A stretch of DNA of 64,000 nucleotides from Thysanoteuthis rhombus (taxonomy: Eukaryota; Mollusca; Cephalopoda; Oegopsida; Thysanoteuthidae), in the NCBI GenBank assembly GCA_963457665.1, contig OY735218.1:43933635-43997634 (forward strand), given 5' to 3'. Within the stretch, counting starts at the first letter, position 1; every line of letters starts with the position of its first letter. Below the pieces are notes generated by a model. The model was not told the DNA's origin, made no database searches, and saw only the letters and a program-made list of their open reading frames with translations. Of the stretch, positions 23,990 through 37,500 are shown one piece after another. The position numbers and the translations under genes were made by a program.

Positions 23990-25400
23990 CAAGGAATTAT
24001 CGCCACCTACATTAATATAACAAACAACCACAACACATTACAACTCAGATATATACATGCATTGAAATATGTAGCCAGGGACAACAAAATATGCATCACC
24101 ACTTCAGATAAAGAGGGAGGTGTTGTCATCATGGACACGCACCCCTACCTTGACAAAATTACTCCCCTCTTTAGCAACAGTAATGAAAAACAAACAAAAT
24201 ATCTATTGACAAAGAAACATCCAAGTTCAACACATCCCCGAAAAATATTACGATGAGAAAACAAAACATGGACTAAACCAAATACCGATCAACCCTAACC
24301 AGATTTTATGGCTTATCCAAAACCCACAAACCCGACATTCCCTCACGATCCATTTGTTCGGGAATACATAAGATAGCTAGAGCATTAGCAAAAATCCTAA
24401 CCCTGTTACTAAGCATAATCAGTCCCTCAAACCTTAAAAACTCTGGAGATTTCATACACAAAAAAAAAAAAACATGAAAAACAAATTCATGGCCAGCCTT
24501 GATGTAACACCATTCTACAACGACATTCCAATTAAGAAATGTCTGCATCTACTAAATAACCACCTAAAAACATTCAAGATCAAACTAGCCCTACTCACAA
24601 ACAAAATCATCAAAATATGTTCACTTATAAAAAAACAATGTTTTTCAGCTTCATCCGAAATTTCTAAAGACAAAAATTTGGCTTACCCATGGGGTCCTCG
24701 ATAAGTGGAGTTTTAGCTTGTCTTTTTCTCGAATTTCTGGAGTCAGGACCCTTCATACATATCACACCCAAAACATTCTCCTATTTTCGCAACATTAACG
24801 GTTCCCTAATCCTATACCTACAAAACATAGGTCTACAAAATCTAAAAGCTAAACTAAACATAGTATTAAAATCACACAAGGAAAATAATCCAATAACACA
24901 CTACCTTTCTTTAACACCCAACTACAATGATCCAACACCAACATCAAAGAACTACCACAATAAGAACGACCATATACACATTTATTCCCACAACACCAAA
25001 AAAATAAAATCGGGATTAATTACAGGTTTTTACGTAGTTTATAGCTATACTATGTATGGCCTGAATACATTGATGACGAAGAAAAATACATCGAACAATC
25101 CTCCTGCTCACTCTAGTATCCATAAGACTTCATGTACAACACAAGGAGAAAAGCATATAACATTCACACAACTAATTTAACACACCACCATTGAATGCAT
25201 CATATTACGCATCATCACAACCACTACCAACATCAGCTCAACCTAAGCAAGCTGAAAGTACAGATTGCCACCATCACAATAATACCGTGCAAGGACTAGT
25301 GAAGACAACACTTACTTCGGAGACGTCTCAAGACCTCTAAAAAAGATACATGAACACAAACGAGCCCGCCCTAAAATGAGATGAAAAGACAAACGCCTTG
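23990..25400 (+). mobile_element. Penelope-like retroelement 2 (broken)
   Basis: Plus-strand relic of a second Penelope-like element, distinct from element 1. Landmarks in order are ITTSDKEGGVVIMD (about 24091-24132), GLPKTHKPD (about 24309-24337), ARALAKILT (24378-24405), SLDVTPFYNDI (24495-24527), SGVLACLFLEFLESGPF (about 24704-24755) and IYSHNTKKIKSGLITGF (about 24980-25035). Traces of a GIY-YIG-type segment follow near 25300-25400. At the site where the catalytic YIDD is expected (24791-24802) the sequence reads N-I-N-G, so the catalytic aspartates are lost. Multiple frameshifts. Confidence 0.75.
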
Positions 25401-26027
25401 GTCGAACACAGAAACATACACAAACTTAGTTTCAACTATTATATAACCCATCTCATCAAAAATATATATTACTTCTCGACATGCAGATGTATCGAAGCAA
25501 CCCTTATATCTCGATGCAATATGATGCCCCAGAGGTATGGACATTTCCATTTTGCGAACCTTTTGAATGCATTGATTTTGAAACAGAATCACATAAAAAC
25601 AATACATTACAATATTAGCATACAAGGAATCGGCTAACACAGAGATACCTTTCAAGAAAAATTATCAGCATACATTTATCAGCATCCCTCTGAGAAAAGA
25701 AATAGAAGTCTCGCCCACCATCAACCAAAAAGATTAAAAACAACATACACACTTCCAGCTCGCCTCATATATCAACTCCTATCCATTCTGAAGAAAAGAT
25801 ATACACATTTTCCTGAAAACTAACCATTTTTATCCTCCCCCATCTCACTGACCCTTCCTATCTCAGACCAGCCTGATACTCACAAATACTCCTCCTCTCA
25901 TAAACCTTATTTCTGACAAACCTGACTACCTACATAGATACGAACATCTCCTACTAAAAAACCCACTACACAGAAATATCCCCATTTCATTCCTCAAATC
26001 CAAAACATCTCTGCAACCGCTGTAACT
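25401..26027. other. Downstream relic sequence, no clear domain
   Basis: Probably the decayed 3' part of the Penelope-like element. Frames are too broken to assign. Confidence 0.35.
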
Positions 26028-26095
26028 TTTTGCAAGTACGGCACAACTTACATAGAAATATATTACTCTCTAGGAAAAGAAAGCTGGTTGGCAAC
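26028..26095 (+). repeat. Dispersed 65-bp match to the 28.2-kb LINE
   Basis: tttgcaagtacggcacaact and the following ~45 bp match 28243-28310 in the same orientation with few differences. Probably a fragment of the LINE annotated there. Confidence 0.5.
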
Positions 26096-26254
26096 CATCA
26101 AAATGCGTTAGAACATGCCGATGTGATAGTAAAAATGTTTGAGGCATAATACCTGCTTTTCTCCTTAACTTTTCCTCACCTTCCAATTGTCAGTCATTTC
26201 AACAACATGCTACAAGATCACCTCACATCCACACAACTAAAATTCTATTTTCCC

Positions 26255-26525
26255 TCCTTTTTTAATGTCCTTTTTTCAACTTTAGCTCCCCTATGTCCCC
26301 TTTTCAAACGTTAACCCCCATTTTAACATTATGTCTCCGTTTTTTCAACATTAAGCATCCTTTTTTCTCAACGTTAATCCCCCACCAACCTTTTCAACTT
26401 TACCCTCCAGAACGCCCTTCTTCTTTATATCAACCCCCCTTTTTAATATTATCCATTTAACATGCCCCCTTTTCTGAACATTAACCCTCTTTTTCAACAT
26501 TGACCCCTCTTATTAATATTCTTGT
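26255..26525. repeat. Degenerate minisatellite CCCCTTTTTCAACATTAA
   Basis: Ten or more diverged units of about 20-28 bp follow one another, each with C3-5, T4-6, CAACRTT(A) order. No coding sense. Confidence 0.75.
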
Positions 26526-28084
26526 TATTGCATATTATAACTTCCCGTCAAATAATGTGCATTTCAACCCAAAATAATTTGCGCTAAAAATCGGAGAATA
26601 GATGAATTGATTGATCGCCACACAAATTTGTTTGCCAGAATGGCCCCTTGTCGACCTCAGCATTGAAGATATGTGTATTATATAATTCGAATTCATTCAC
26701 TTATGTAAACACGTATATGAGAGCGTTTCCATAGATTTGTAATATTTAGCGTTCGTGTGTAATATTTTGTTGCTCTAATTTTACGTCAAGAAGCAATTCA
26801 CAATTCAAATTCTTTAGATTCTCATGCTTCCACTACTCTGGCTGCTACCACCCATCCCATATATGTAATAGGAATGAACTCAACTCACGGATAAAGGAAA
26901 CACCTGCCAGTTGCTGTATGACTATTATTAGGAAGTTTGTTACAAGTTTTTATTCCTTTTGATCATTATTTCATCAAGTTTACACGAATTCACCTCAGCT
27001 CTTTCAATTTTGTGAACTGAAATCTGAATAACTACCACTAACGTCATCATGGTTACCTCCAACACAACAACTATTTTTTCATTAATAATCTCGATAGAAT
27101 AACTGTTAATTATGAGAAGACAAAAACTATTTTACCGTACTTTAACTTGTTTTTTTGCTCTCATTTTCCCCGGCCAGTACGGGTCAGATCGGCTTAAGAA
27201 TCAATCAGTATATGAATAGTCTCTTAAAAATATCCTTAAAAGTATTTTCTATCGATATTTTTACATTATTCCCTAATGTTGGCTATTTTACGACTTGTAC
27301 TAATCGTTCAACATGTGTCTTGACAGGAATGTGATCTCATGACGTCCCATGGTTCCCAGTGGATATGTGTGTGATGCCATCAGCGCATAAGACATGATTG
27401 CCTTCCTATTTTGATGCAAAGTTAAGAAATTGACCAAGGACTACATTAGAAGGTTTTGATTAAGATACAATTCATCATTGAAATCTAATCTTGGTAAATT
27501 ATGCATAAAAGACCAAAGAGAGAAAGTGTTCCATTAGAGACTGAAAGATAAAGATGAGTAAAAAAAATGATAGACTTGGGCGCAGAAAGCCAGCCGGGAG
27601 AGGGAGAGGCTCACGTAAAAATAGAAGTTCCAATAAAAAGAGAAAAAAGTACTGCCAGTTTCTATACCATAATGCAAAAATCGGTTTATATATCAATATA
27701 ATGTAAAGTAAATCAAGTATTAAATATCCACTACGGTATTTTTTTTTTTTTTGATGTCTCAAATAATAGGATGGTTAAATCTATGCTATGGTTATGATCT
27801 TAACTGACAGAAAATTGGAAAATACTACTTAGAAAAGACCACTGTGTACTACAGATGGATGCCACCAATTACTATGAAGCCTATTTCTATTACAATAATC
27901 GACACAACCACCATTAGTCAACATCACTAGAGGACAAAAGCACCTGTTACTCTTGTTGCTATTAATGCTTTTTAAGAACATTACTTTTCTTTGGAAACTC
28001 GCAGAAATTATGAAACTTGAAGACAAATTACACGGGTTGGGTTATTAGCTAAAACTTAATGTATATCAAAGAAAGAAAGGTAAC
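26526..28084. other. AT-rich stretch, no gene seen
   Basis: Only short domainless open frames. No repeats beyond homopolymer runs (T run at 27738-27752). Confidence 0.5.
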
Positions 28085-29520
28085 TGAAAGCACCAGACCA
28101 CGATGGTTCCAATGGGTTTGGGTTCAAAATATTCACTGTTACCGAAGTCCAACAATTACATGAATGCTTGGTAGAATCAAGAATTCCTGTGTGGATAACA
28201 AAGAGAAAGATGACCTCAGTCCAAGAAGTAATTCAAAAAGGAAGATTTGCAAGTACGGCACAACGTACGTAGAAATATCTTCCCCTCTGGGAGAAGAAAA
28301 TCATTCGAAAAAGGCCAGAGAAATAACTGACTTGTTATTCATAGAGGAAAGAGTTCGAATAAGGAAGAAAAGACAGTGATATGATACCAAGCCTGTATGT
28401 TAAAAGTTTCAAATGCATTGAAATTGATAACAAATACAAAGGAAAACTTGAGATGAGTACTGCAGGAGATCAATATGAAAGGAATCACCCACAGAAATTC
28501 TCTACCCCTATCACTTATCATGATTAAATATTGAGATAATATAATGGAGGACATTTACTGAGTCACAGGGAAAATCACCTAATTGTATATGGATTACTTG
28601 AAAAGTTTGCAAAAATTGGAAATCAAATGAGTGTAGAATAGATAAACGTGCAATGTTGATTGTGGGCAAAAGATAATCGGAAACATCAGATGAAATGCAA
28701 CTACTCAAGCGTGATATCATCAGGACGCTGAAAAGAAAAAAGAACTGTATGTATCTATAAGGACTGAAACAGATTCAATCAAGCCAAATGAAACAAAGGC
28801 GTCAGATTAGAATACATCTGAAAAAACAAGGAACATTTTGGAAAGTAAACACAGCAATAAAAACATGATCAAATGAATAAATACATGGACATTATTTATA
28901 ATGCAATATCTTCGATCCTTCATAAACTGGAAATGTTAAGAACTGATACACTTTAGAAAAACACAGGCAAAATGATCATTATGTATAGACTTGCTTTCTA
29001 GGAATAGTATTGATAGAGTGTATGTGAAATGGGAAGAAGAGAAAAGATTGTGTTGACTCTGCTACCAATGATCTTAAGTTTCTGTCGATTAAATGACAAA
29101 TTGATGATGAGAGCCAGATTTCGAGGTTAAGCCGACCAAAGGGCAAATGTGAGAACTGACAACTAAAAGACAAAAAATGAGAAAGAAAATAATTTCACCG
29201 AATATTTAATGAGATAGACAAATGGAAGTGCAGATGAAACGACTTGGTCATTGTTGCGAAGGAAAAAATTGAAGAAAGAAATTGAACACTTATTAATGAC
29301 GACACGGGACAATTCTGTGAGAGACTTAAATAAACAAGATGGTAAAAAATAGAAGAGGTTGCTTGTGTGGAGATAGGAAAAATGATTTTCAATCATATTG
29401 TAAGCGGACGCAGCGAGTTGGCTCGGAAGGTGGACAAAAATATACCGGACTTGGATGGGAAGGTGAACCACTTGAAATTGTGAAAACCTCTAGAATATGG
29501 CCATGTAACCCATAGTATGT
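28085..29520 (+). mobile_element. Decayed non-LTR retrotransposon (R2/Pol-type annotation)
   Basis: Plus-strand relic whose pieces keep the order of a common invertebrate non-LTR reverse transcriptase. A fingers-type start has KIFTVTEVQQLHECLVESRIP and an IQKG block (about 28130-28245). IDKRAMLIVGKR lies at about 28638-28673, a decayed YLG-like block near 28750, and a MIKxINTW...IMQY block at about 28864-28905. A C-terminal HIVSGRSELAR followed by IPDLDGKVNHLKL spans about 29391-29475. All frames carry stops. Closest remembered matches are annotated as R2-type Pol proteins; the exact clade cannot be fixed here. Confidence 0.6.
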
Positions 29521-29635
29521 GCACAAAGCAGAATCTGTTTTAGAGAGGAAAAAACATAAAATTTTATGAGACTTTGAAATTTAAACAGATCTTATTACTA
29601 GGTCAATATTACATAAAGCAAATGGATCTCTGCCA

Positions 29636-29720
29636 GAGGGAAACGGGTTTGAATTTAGTTGCGATAAAAAGCATCAAAAATTAGAATGAAGGTGAATAGT
29701 AGCAAAAAATGTATAATGAT
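29636..29720 (+). repeat. SINE body fragment, copy 1
   Basis: The block from gggaaacgggtttgaattta to aatagtagcaaaaaatgtat recurs at 29930-30015 and, in part, at 60370-60425. Confidence 0.6.
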
Positions 29721-29811
29721 AATTGACAAATATAAACAAGATGAATAATTTTGATTACCGATACTGAGCAACCAGGCGCAGGAGAGATCGAAATACGGGA
29801 TGAGTTTGATT

Positions 29812-30020
29812 AGATTCTGGTAGCTCAGTTGTAAAAGCAGTTGGATGTTAACATAGTGTCGCAATTTCGATTCTCATTTGGAATTTATTCTTCATTGCAA
29901 TTCACGCTGTTGATTTATTCACTCACAGCCGATGGGAAACAGGTCTGAATTTAGTCGCAATAAAAAGCAACAGAAATTGAAATGGCGGTAAATAGTAGCA
30001 AAAAAATGTAAATAATGATT
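29812..30020 (+). mobile_element. tRNA-derived SINE
   Basis: A tRNA-like head at 29812-29885 has A box TAGCTCAGTTGTAAAAGC (29821-29838) and a weak B box TTTCGATTCTC. It is followed by a body at 29930-30015 that exists twice more in the window. Head plus dispersed body is the expected SINE layout. Confidence 0.6.
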
Positions 30021-31059
30021 TGCAATACATCATCTAATGGAAAAAACGATAAAGTGAAAACGTATTTTAATCTATTTTCCCCTGCAAGCTTGATCAAATG
30101 ACGTATTTTAAGTTATTTGATAGATTTCGTACTGAAGCTACATAATTTGGACTCAAGAGCGTACAATTATTGCATAAGTATATTGAATAAAAAAATACAA
30201 CACCCAGGGCATTTTCAAAGGTCCAGTTAGTGATTATTGAGCTGAAATCGGACAGGTGCCTTTAGACCTTGATATGAGTGGGTTTAGTTCTTATACAAAT
30301 GGATTTTATAATTACTCTTGTAATACTCAACCAATTCTAATGATGGCTACCTTGAAAATGAGTCTCAAAATACCTGCCTTGTTGTCTGGCGTATCCTGAT
30401 CACCGAGGTTCCATTCAGCAGGTAGCATCTCTCCTTTGCGCCAAGAGATGTAAAGTCAGGAGTGGATCCGAATGTCAGGGGTAAAAACAGAAAAAACATT
30501 ATTTTTTGTTGAAACCCAGTTGAAAATAGACCTTGTGATGCAGATTACAGATGTGAATAATGAATCTGATTATTTTGTTACGGAGGAAAACTGAACATCA
30601 TTTCACTCAACGATTAGATGGATATGGAATATCTACAGTATCTCCCGAATTGAATTGATCATATCTCAATCAAATTCATTATTTTCATTACTACTTTTCA
30701 GGTAAAGTAAGTTGGAAAAATTGGATATATGCCCCACACCATATCTTCCTTCGAAATTTCTACACAATTGCTTCAACTATTCAGTAATGTTGATGCAGTT
30801 TGCACTTTGGAATAAAACTGATCCAAAATATATTCATACTATGAAGAGTTAAATTGAATACTTTTGACTGATATATTTTATGTCACATTTCGACTACTTT
30901 GCATTCGTTGAAAACTTTCTCCAATGTAAACATCAAATTAGACCACGTTATACAACAAAAAAGAGGAAGGAAAGGAGTATTGTATGTCAGAAAAGGTATG
31001 ATGTCATTAAGAGCTGTGATATCATTAAAAGAAGATCTATTTTTCTACCAGCTACTATG
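30021..31059. other. Unassigned sequence, no gene seen
   Basis: Short open frames without domains. Confidence 0.5.
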
Positions 31060-31270
31060 ATGTCATAACAAAATGTCGGAGGTCTGCATTTTCGTATTTT
31101 AAAAAGCAAAAAATAATCAAAAAAGCTAAAAATGGTCATTTATGATTTTATTGAAAAGAATACTCGCAGAATATTCCCATTTACTATTTTTGACAATACT
31201 TAATCAAATAATATCAATAAACTAAAAATCAATTGACTCAGAGGAAGACGACTTGCTTCCCTCTTTTGTC
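31060..31270 (-). repeat. Dispersed repeat, copy 2 (inverse of 17.4 kb)
   Basis: The reverse complement matches 17330-17480 over about 130 bp (ggaatattctgcgagtattc, ttcaataaaatcataaatga). Confidence 0.6.
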
Positions 31271-31504
31271 TACTCCTCCTCCCCCTCCTTCTGCTATAAC
31301 TGTTATCATGGACAGTGGACCAATCGTTGAATTTATGGTGCTTTTTAGAATATAAATCACGTTTAATTCCTGTTTTCCCCTTTAATTCACTTAGGTGGTA
31401 ATTCTCTAGTAAATTAAGAGTATTTGCGACAAAATTTTCTCTAAAAACGAGAGAGAGAAAAGTGAATAAGAAATGAGTTCTAGATCTACGTGATAGTGTG
31501 AAGT

Positions 31505-34500
31505 ATTGTGGAGAAACAGAGGCTGACTACTCGTCAGAGCAGAACTGGAAAAAGAAACGATCAAAGTGACTTGAAGGCGAAGGCAGACTTGATAAATAGC
31601 CTGATATTCCATGTACTGTTTCATATTGTGGAGAAACAGAGGCTGACTACTCGTCAGAGCAGAACTGGAAAAAGAAACGATCAAAGTGACTTGAAGGCGA
31701 AGGCAGACTTGATAAATAGCCTGATATTCCATGTACTGTTTCATATTGTGGAGAAACAGAGGCTGACTACTCGTCAGAGCAGAACTGGAAAAAGAAACGA
31801 TCAAAGTGACTTGAAGGCGAAGGCAGACTTGATAAATAGCCTGATATTCCATGTACTGTTTCATATTGTGGAGAAACAGAGGCTGACTACTCGTCAGAGC
31901 AGAACTGGAAAAAGAAACGATCAAAGTGACTTGAAGGCGAAGGCAGACTTGATAAATAGCCTGATATTCCATGTACTGTTTCATATTGTGGAGAAACAGA
32001 GGCTGACTACTCGTCAGAGCAGAACTGGAAAAAGAAACGATCAAAGTGACTTGAAGGCGAAGGCAGACTTGATAAATAGCCTGATATTCCATGTACTGTT
32101 TCATATTGTGGAGAAACAGAGGCTGACTACTCGTCAGAGCAGAACTGGAAAAAGAAACGATCAAAGTGACTTGAAGGCGAAGGCAGACTTGATAAATAGC
32201 CTGATATTCCATGTACTGTTTCATATTGTGGAGAAACAGAGGCTGACTACTCGTCAGAGCAGAACTGGAAAAAGAAACGATCAAAGTGACTTGAAGGCGA
32301 AGGCAGACTTGATAAATAGCCTGATATTCCATGTACTGTTTCATATTGTGGAGAAACAGAGGCTGACTACTCGTCAGAGCAGAACTGGAAAAAGAAACGA
32401 TCAAAGTGACTTGAAGGCGAAGGCAGACTTGATAAATAGCCTGATATTCCATGTACTGTTTCATATTGTGGAGAAACAGAGGCTGACTACTCGTCAGAGC
32501 AGAACTGGAAAAAGAAACGATCAAAGTGACTTGAAGGCGAAGGCAGACTTGATAAATAGCCTGATATTCCATGTACTGTTTCATATTGTGGAGAAACAGA
32601 GGCTGACTACTCGTCAGAGCAGAACTGGAAAAAGAAACGATCAAAGTGACTTGAAGGCGAAGGCAGACTTGATAAATAGCCTGATATTCCATGTACTGTT
32701 TCATATTGTGGAGAAACAGAGGCTGACTACTCGTCAGAGCAGAACTGGAAAAAGAAACGATCAAAGTGACTTGAAGGCGAAGGCAGACTTGATAAATAGC
32801 CTGATATTCCATGTACTGTTTCATATTGTGGAGAAACAGAGGCTGACTACTCGTCAGAGCAGAACTGGAAAAGGAAACGATCAAAGTGACTTGAAGGCGA
32901 AGGCAGACTTGATAAATAGCCTGATATTCCATGTACTGTTTCATATTGTGGAGAAACAGAGGCTGACTACTCGTCAGAGCAGAACTGGAAAAAGAAACGA
33001 TCAAAGTGACTTGAAGGCGAAGGCAGACTTGATAAATAGCCTGATATTCCATGTACTGTTTCATATTGTGGAGAAACAGAGGCTGACTACTCGTCAGAGC
33101 AGAACTGGAAAAAGAAACGATCAAAGTGACTTGAAGGCGAAGGCAGACTTGATAAATAGCCTGATATTCCATGTACTGTTTCATATTGTGGAGAAACAGA
33201 GGCTGACTACTCGTCAGAGCAGAACTGGAAAAAGAAACGATCAAAGTGACTTGAAGGCGAAGGCAGACTTGATAAATAGCCTGATATTCCATGTACTGTT
33301 TCATATTGTGGAGAAACAGAGGCTGACTACTCGTCAGAGCAGAACTGGAAAAAGAAACGATCAAAGTGACTTGAAGGCGAAGGCAGACTTGATAAATAGC
33401 CTGATATTCCATGTACTGTTTCATATTGTGGAGAAACAGAGGCTGACTACTCGTCAGAGCAGAACTGGAAAAGGAAACGATCAAAGTGACTTGAAGGCGA
33501 AGGCAGACTTGATAAATAGCCTGATATTCCATGTACTGTTTCATATTGTGGAGAAACAGAGGCTGACTACTCGTCAGAGCAGAACTGGAAAAAGAAACGA
33601 TCAAAGTGACTTGAAGGCGAAGGCAGACTTGTTAAATAGCCTGATATTCCATGTACTGTTTCATATTGTGGAGAAACAGAGGCTGACTACTCGTCAGAGC
33701 AGAACTGGAAAAAGAAACGATCAAAGTGACTTGAAGGCGAAGGCAGACTTGATAAATAGCCTGATATTCCATGTACTGTTTTTATATTGTGGAAAAACAG
33801 AGGCTGACTACTCGTCAGAGCAGAACTGGAAAAGGAAACGATCAAAGTGACTTGAAGGCGAAGGCAGACTTGATAAATAGCCTGATATTCCATGTACTGT
33901 TTCATATTGTGGAGAAACAGAGGCTGACTACTCGTCAGAGCAGAACTGGAAAAAGAAACGATCAAAGTGACTTGAAGGCGAAGGCAGACTTGATAAATAG
34001 CCTGATATTCCATGTACTGTTTCATATTGTGGAGAAACAGAGGCTGACTACTCGTCAGAGCAGAACTGGAAAAAGAAACGATCATAGTGACTTGAAGGCG
34101 AAGGCAGACTTGATAAATAGCCTGATATTCCATGTACTGTTTCATATTGTGGAGAAACAGAGGCTGACTACTCGTCAGAGCAGAACTGGAAAAAGAAACG
34201 ATCAAAGTGACTTGAAGGCGAAGGCAGACTTGATAAATAGCCTGATATTCCATGTACTGTTTCATATTGTGGAGAAACAGAGGCTGACTACTCGTCAGAG
34301 CAGAACTGGAAAAAGAAACGATCAAAGTGACTTGAAGGCGAAGGCAGACTTGATAAATAGCCTGATATTCCATGTACTGTTTCATATTGTGGAGAAACAG
34401 AGGCTGACTACTCGTCAGAGCAGAACTGGAAAAAGAAACGATCAAAGTGACTTGAAGGCGAAGGCAGACTTGATAAATAGCCTGATATTCCATGTACTGT

Positions 34501-37500
34501 TTCATATTGTGGAGAAACAGAGGCTGACTACTCGTCAGAGCAGAACTGGAAAAAGAAACGATCAAAGTGACTTGAAGGCGAAGGCAGACTTGATAAATAG
34601 CCTGATATTCCATGTACTGTTTCATATTGTGGAGAAACAGAGGCTGACTACTCGTCAGAGCAGAACTGGAAAAGGAAACGATCAAAGTGACTTGAAGGCG
34701 AAGGCAGACTTGATAAATAGCCTGATATTCCATGTACTGTTTCATATTGTGGAGAAACAGAGGCTGACTACTCGTCAGAGCAGAACTGGAAAAAGAAACG
34801 ATCAAAGTGACTTGAAGGCGAAGGCAGACTTGATAAATAGCCTGATATTCCATGTACTGTTTCATATTGTGGAGAAACAGAGGCTGACTACTCGTCAGAG
34901 CAGAACTGGAAAAAGAAACGATCAAAGTGACTTGAAGGCGAAGGCAGACTTGATAAATAGCCTGATATTCCATGTACTGTTTCATATTGTGGAGAAACAG
35001 AGGCTGACTACTCGTCAGAGCAGAACTGGAAAAAGAAACGATCAAAGTGACTTGAAGGCGAAGGCAGACTTGATAAATAGCCTGATATTCCATGTACTGT
35101 TTCATATTGTGGAGAAACAGAGGCTGACTACTCGTCAGAGCAGAACTGGAAAAAGAAACGATCAAAGTGACTTGAAGGCGAAGGCAGACTTGATAAATAG
35201 CCTGATATTCCATGTACTGTTTCATATTGTGGAGAAACAGAGGCTGACTACTCGTCAGAGCAGAACTGGAAAAAGAAACGATCAAAGTGACTTGAAGGCG
35301 AAGGCAGACTTGATAAATAGCCTGATATTCCATGTACTGTTTCATATTGTGGAGAAACAGAGGCTGACTACTCGTCAGAGCAGAACTGGAAAAAGAAACG
35401 ATCAAAGTGACTTGAAGGCGAAGGCAGACTTGATAAATAGCCTGATATTCCATGTACTGTTTCATATTGTGGAGAAACAGAGGCTGACTACTCGTCAGAG
35501 CAGAACTGGAAAAAGAGACGATCAAAGTGACTTGAAGGCGAAGGCAGACTTGATAAATAGCCTGATATTCCATGTACTGTTTCATATTGTGGAGAAACAG
35601 AGGCTGACTACTCGTCAGAGCAGAACTGGAAAAAGAAACGATCATAGTGACTTGAAGGCGAAGGCAGACTTGATAAATAGCCTGATATTCCATGTACTGT
35701 TTCATATTGTGGAGAAACAGAGGCTGACTACTCGTCAGAGCAGAACTGGAAAAAGAAACGATCAAAGTGACTTGAAGGCGAAGGCAGACTTGATAAATAG
35801 CCTGATATTCCATGTACTGTTTCATATATAGAGAAACAGAGGCTGACTACTCGTCAGAGCAGAACTGGAAAAAGAAACGATCAAAGTGACTTGAAGGCGA
35901 AGGCAGACTTGATAAATAGCCTGATATTCCATGTACTGTTTCATATTGTGGAGAAACAGAGGCTGACTACTCGTCAGAGCAGAACTGGAAAAAGAAACGA
36001 TCAAAGTGACTTGAAGGCGAAGGCAGACTTGATAAATAGCCTGATATTCCATGTACTGTTTCATATTGTGGAGAAACAGAGGCTGACTACTCGTCAGAGC
36101 AGAACTGGAAAAGGAAACGATCAAAGTGATTTGAAGGCGAAGGCAGACTTGATAAATAGCCTGATATTCCATGTACTGTTTCATATTGTGGAGAAACAGA
36201 GGCTGACTACTCGTCAGAGCAGAACTGGAAAAAGAAACGATCAAAGTGACTTGAAGGCGAAGGCAGACTTGATAAATAGCCTGATATTCCATGTACTGTT
36301 TCATATTGTGGAGAAACAGAGGCTGACTACTCGTCAGAGCAGAACTGGAAAAAGAAACGATCAAAGTGACTTGAAGGCGAAGGCAGACTTGATAAATAGC
36401 CTGATATTCCATGTACTGTTTCATATTGTGGAGAAACAGAGGCTGACTACTCGTCAGAGCAGAACTGGAAAAAGAAACGATCAAAGTGACTTGAAGGCGA
36501 AGGCAGACTTGATAAATAGCCTGATATTCCATGTACTGTTTCATATTGTGGAGAAACAGAGGCTGACTACTCGTCAGAGCAGAACTGGAAAAAGAAACGA
36601 TCAAAGTGACTTGAAGGCGAAGGCAGACTTGATAAATAGCCTGATATTCCATGTACTGTTTCATATTGTGGAGAAACAGAGGCTGACTACTCGTCAGAGC
36701 AGAACTGGAAAAAGAAACGATCAAAGTGACTTGAAGGCGAAGGCAGACTTGATAAATAGCCTGATATTCCATGTACTGTTTCATATTGTGGAGAAACAGA
36801 GGCTGACTACTCGTCAGAGCAGAACTGGAAAAAGAAACGATCAAAGTGACTTGAAGGCGAAGGCAGACTTGATAAATAGCCTGATATTCCATGTACTGTT
36901 TCATATTGTGGAGAAACAGAGGCTGACTACTCGTCAGAGCAGAACTGGAAAAAGAGACGATCAAAGTGACTTGAAGGCGAAGGCAGACTTGATAAATAGC
37001 CTGATATTCCATGTACTGTTTCATATTGTGGAGAAACAGAGGCTGACTACTCGTCAGAGCAGAACTGGAAAAAGAAACGATCAAAGTGACTTGAAGGCGA
37101 AGGCAGACTTGATAAATAGCCTGATATTCCATGTACTGTTTCATATTGTGGAGAAACAGAGGCTGACTACTCGTCAGAGCAGAACTGGAAAAAGAAACGA
37201 TCAAAGTGACTTGAAGGCGAAGGCAGACTTGATAAATAGCCTGATATTCCATGTACTGTTTCATATTGTGGAGAAACAGAGGCTGACTACTCGTCAGAGC
37301 AGAACTGGAAAAAGAAACGATCAAAGTGACTTGAAGGCGAAGGCAGACTTGATAAATAGCCTGATATTCCATGTACTGTTTCATATTGTGGAGAAACAGA
37401 GGCTGACTACTCGTCAGAGCAGAACTGGAAAAAGAAACGATCAAAGTGACTTGAAGGCGAAGGCAGACTTGATAAATAGCCTGATATTCCATGTACTGTT

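Noticed and set aside
29400..29440. tRNA-like gcgagttggctcgg segment
   Set aside because: It falls inside the LINE C-terminal coding block HIVSGRSELAR and lacks a B box.
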